NCBI GenBank assembly: GCA_023251595.1
Contig: JAHEYM010000244.1
Coordinates: 1 to 6,373 of the forward strand
Direction: 5' to 3'
DNA: 6,373 nt
From: Bacteroidota bacterium
GTDB taxonomy: Bacteria; Bacteroidota; Bacteroidia; AKYH767-A; JABDAW01
The notes below the pieces were generated by a model, which was not told the DNA's origin, did not search any database, and saw only the letters and a program-made list of their open reading frames with translations. The first letter of the stretch is position 1; the number at the start of each line of letters is the position of its first letter. Below are positions 5,340 through 6,373 of the stretch, piece after piece. Both the position numbers and the translations under genes were made by a program.

Positions 5340-5641
5340 TTAAGACGGGTCTAAAAGGTGGTGTAATTAAGAGTTGTGGGTTTGGAATTCACAGGCTCGG
5401 GATGCGACTTGAGGTCGCGCAAGATTGCGTGCGGAAGGTCAACTTCGTTGTACCGCCGCACGCAATCTTGCGAGGGAAGGCTTTCCCCTCGACCCCATCG
5501 GCGAGGAGTGTCCCGCGCCCCCACGGCTTACGCCGTTTGTTTTCCGATCCGGAAAATGAAAAGAGCAAAACCTTTGGTTTTGGGAAAAGGCAGAAATCTC
5601 CAGAGGCGATTTTGAAAAAGTCAGACCGGCAACTTTGCCGG
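5333..5641. repeat. Chain of about ten adjacent stem-loops, GC-rich
   Basis: Stems in order: GACCCG/CGGGTC (5333-5351); GCGAC/GTCGC (5404-5418); the 17-bp stem described separately (5418-5472); CGAGGGAA/TTCCCCTCG with one bulge (5471-5491); an imperfect GGCG-GGA/TCC-CGCC (5500-5519); ACGGC/GCCGT, loop TTAC (5523-5536); TTTTCCG/CGGAAAA, loop ATC (5540-5556); CAAAACC/GGTTTTG, loop TTT (5566-5582); AAATC-CC/GG-GATTT (5594-5612); CCGGCAA/TTGCCGG (5626-5641). From 5404 to 5641 they follow almost without gaps. G/C is 35 of 60 at 5401-5460 and 41 of 60 at 5461-5520. Long frames at 5376-5615 and 5402-5800 cross it but look like products of palindromic GC-rich sequence, not proteins. It could be a palindromic repeat cluster or a structured RNA; nothing decides between them. 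Confidence 0.7.
5418..5472. repeat. Perfect 17-bp inverted repeat with structured loop
   Basis: The arm CGCAAGATTGCGTGCGG (5418-5434) is exactly complementary to 5456-5472. The 21-base centre pairs further: GGT-CAAC (5437-5443) with GTTG-T-ACC around TTC. Each arm also contains its own small palindrome (CGCAA-GA-TTGCG). It is the strongest secondary structure in the window, able to form a cruciform in DNA or a long hairpin in RNA. Confidence 0.85.
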
Positions 5642-5648
5642 ATTATTG

Positions 5649-5680
5649 TTTGTGTTCATATTACTTATTGCCTATCTTTA
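5649..5680 (+). promoter_or_regulatory. Bacteroidota-type promoter for the secreted protein gene
   Basis: TTTG at 5649-5652 and TATCTTTA at 5673-5680 are separated by 20 bases, the expected spacing for the -33 TTTG and -7 TAnnTTTG boxes (last base A instead of G). Transcription would start near 5687, giving a leader of roughly 28 bases before the ATG at 5715. Confidence 0.6.
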
Positions 5681-5714
5681 TGCAAAATTTGTTCTTCCCC
5701 AAATTCTTTGACAC

Positions 5715-6373
5715 ATGAAAGCGAAACTTCTCCTTTTAGCAGTCTTGTTATGCTCAGCATTTGCAACCTTTGCCCAATTAGAACTTGTAATCACTGTTGA
5801 TCCAAACGCGAGTGTTGCAGGGTGTGATGACTCGACTAAATTTACAGTCGTCTATTTTAACCAAGATAGTTTTGCCACTATAACAAGTACTTCCATAGAT
5901 GTTTTGTTGCTTAATGGCACATACTGGACATCAACAAACTGTTTTATCGGACATCATTGTCCGACCGGAAGTAATTCGCTAAACACTATAACTCCAGTAT
6001 TCAACTTCGCCACGATTCAACCCCTTGAAAAAGACAGCTTTGAATTTTATGTCCGTGGAGACTGTAGTTTGCTTTCAAGCGGTGACCGAACGGATTCGGT
6101 ACATTATTATTACAACAATGGTATATCTAATATCGCAGACACCATTCCATTTACTTATCATATTCAGTCCCCAGACCTGCTATATGAAGGTGCACTTTCG
6201 AACCCCGCAAATCTTACTCAAAGTGCTAACTATGGTGATACATTTATCCGAAATCTTTTTGTGCATATCACAGGTGGCCCAAATCTAGTACATGGGCAGT
6301 TTAAGTTCAGCGACTCGAGCGATGTGGCGATCCGAATTGATAGTATTTGGGCAGAATGTAACGATACAATTAT
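5715..6373 (+). CDS. Secreted protein of unknown function, 5' part only (runs off window)
   Basis: The frame is open from ATG 5715 to the window edge, 219 codons. The N-terminus is a classical Sec signal peptide: Met-Lys-Ala-Lys, a Leu/Val-rich core, then ATFA followed by Gln21, where signal peptidase I cleavage is expected; Cys13 is preceded by Leu, so it is not a good lipobox. The mature part is beta-rich with Ser, Thr, Asn, Asp and aromatic residues and several cysteines (37, 76, 82, 117, 215). The stretch 'ANYGDTFIRNLFVHITGGPN' (171-190) followed by 'FKFSD' resembles repeat domains of long Bacteroidota surface proteins that often end in a gliding-type (type IX) sorting domain; that end is not in view, so this is inference. 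No Shine-Dalgarno sequence is present, but a phylum-type promoter lies just upstream. Confidence 0.8.
   Translation, partial: MKAKLLLLAVLLCSAFATFAQLELVITVDPNASVAGCDDSTKFTVVYFNQDSFATITSTSIDVLLLNGTYWTSTNCFIGHHCPTGSNSLNTITPVFNFATIQPLEKDSFEFYVRGDCSLLSSGDRTDSVHYYYNNGISNIADTIPFTYHIQSPDLLYEGALSNPANLTQSANYGDTFIRNLFVHITGGPNLVHGQFKFSDSSDVAIRIDSIWAECNDTI

Noticed and set aside
5404..5641. CRISPR array or integron attC array as an explanation for the hairpin series
   Set aside because: The stems differ in sequence, there is no constant repeat with unique spacers, and no cas or integrase gene or recognisable attC core sites are present.
5376..5800. Two overlapping plus-strand open frames (5376-5615 and 5402-5800)
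   Set aside because: They run through the chain of GC-rich hairpins, encode Arg/Ser/Pro/Cys-rich sequence without family resemblance, overlap in different frames, and the longer one runs over the promoter and start of the secreted protein gene.
6025..6288. 87-codon plus-strand frame inside the last gene
   Set aside because: It is a shadow in another frame of the signal-peptide-bearing gene that starts at 5715 and stays open throughout.

Overview
The window looks like a chromosomal stretch of a Bacteroidota (Bacteroidetes-group) bacterium. The reasons are a likely LigA tail, a DUF6913-type gene and DapA in a tight row; a LolD-type ATPase; near-absence of Shine-Dalgarno sequences; and several matches to the Bacteroidota -7 promoter box TAnnTTTG. 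No rRNA, tRNA, CRISPR array, transposase or integrase was seen.

Layout. Positions 1-1495 form a compact plus-strand operon: the last codons of a probable ligA, a DUF6913-family gene, and dapA, with a 10-base gap and then an 11-base overlap. A convergent minus-strand lolD-like ABC ATPase gene follows (1555-2205). The next 330 bases (2206-2534) hold no gene but are packed with palindromic repeats. A rhomboid protease gene (2535-3242) comes next, and its 3' end reads through another palindromic element in frame. After a 175-base gap with a -7-like box is an overlapping pair of small genes, DUF4160 and DUF2442 (3418-3865). A strong intrinsic terminator (3941-3972) closes a minus-strand gene (4016-4615) for a protein with a helical N-terminus and a fibronectin-III-like C-terminus.

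Positions 4616-5714 carry no intact gene. They contain a very AT-rich stretch (about 4731-5030), the decayed C-terminal end of a YgjP/DUF45-type zinc metallopeptidase gene frameshifted by a visible 7-base tandem duplication (5162-5339, minus strand), and a GC-rich chain of about ten stem-loops (5333-5641) that touches the broken end of that remnant. A good Bacteroidota-type promoter (5649-5680) then leads into the start of a secreted protein gene (5715 onward) that runs off the window.

The clearest theme is palindromic DNA. Short stem-loop elements fill the gaps around lolD and the rhomboid gene, one has been absorbed into the rhomboid reading frame, and a dense cluster lies beside a dying gene. 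No complete new defence or biosynthetic system can be supported. The best leads are the hairpin chain, the in-frame palindrome and the metallopeptidase remnant.
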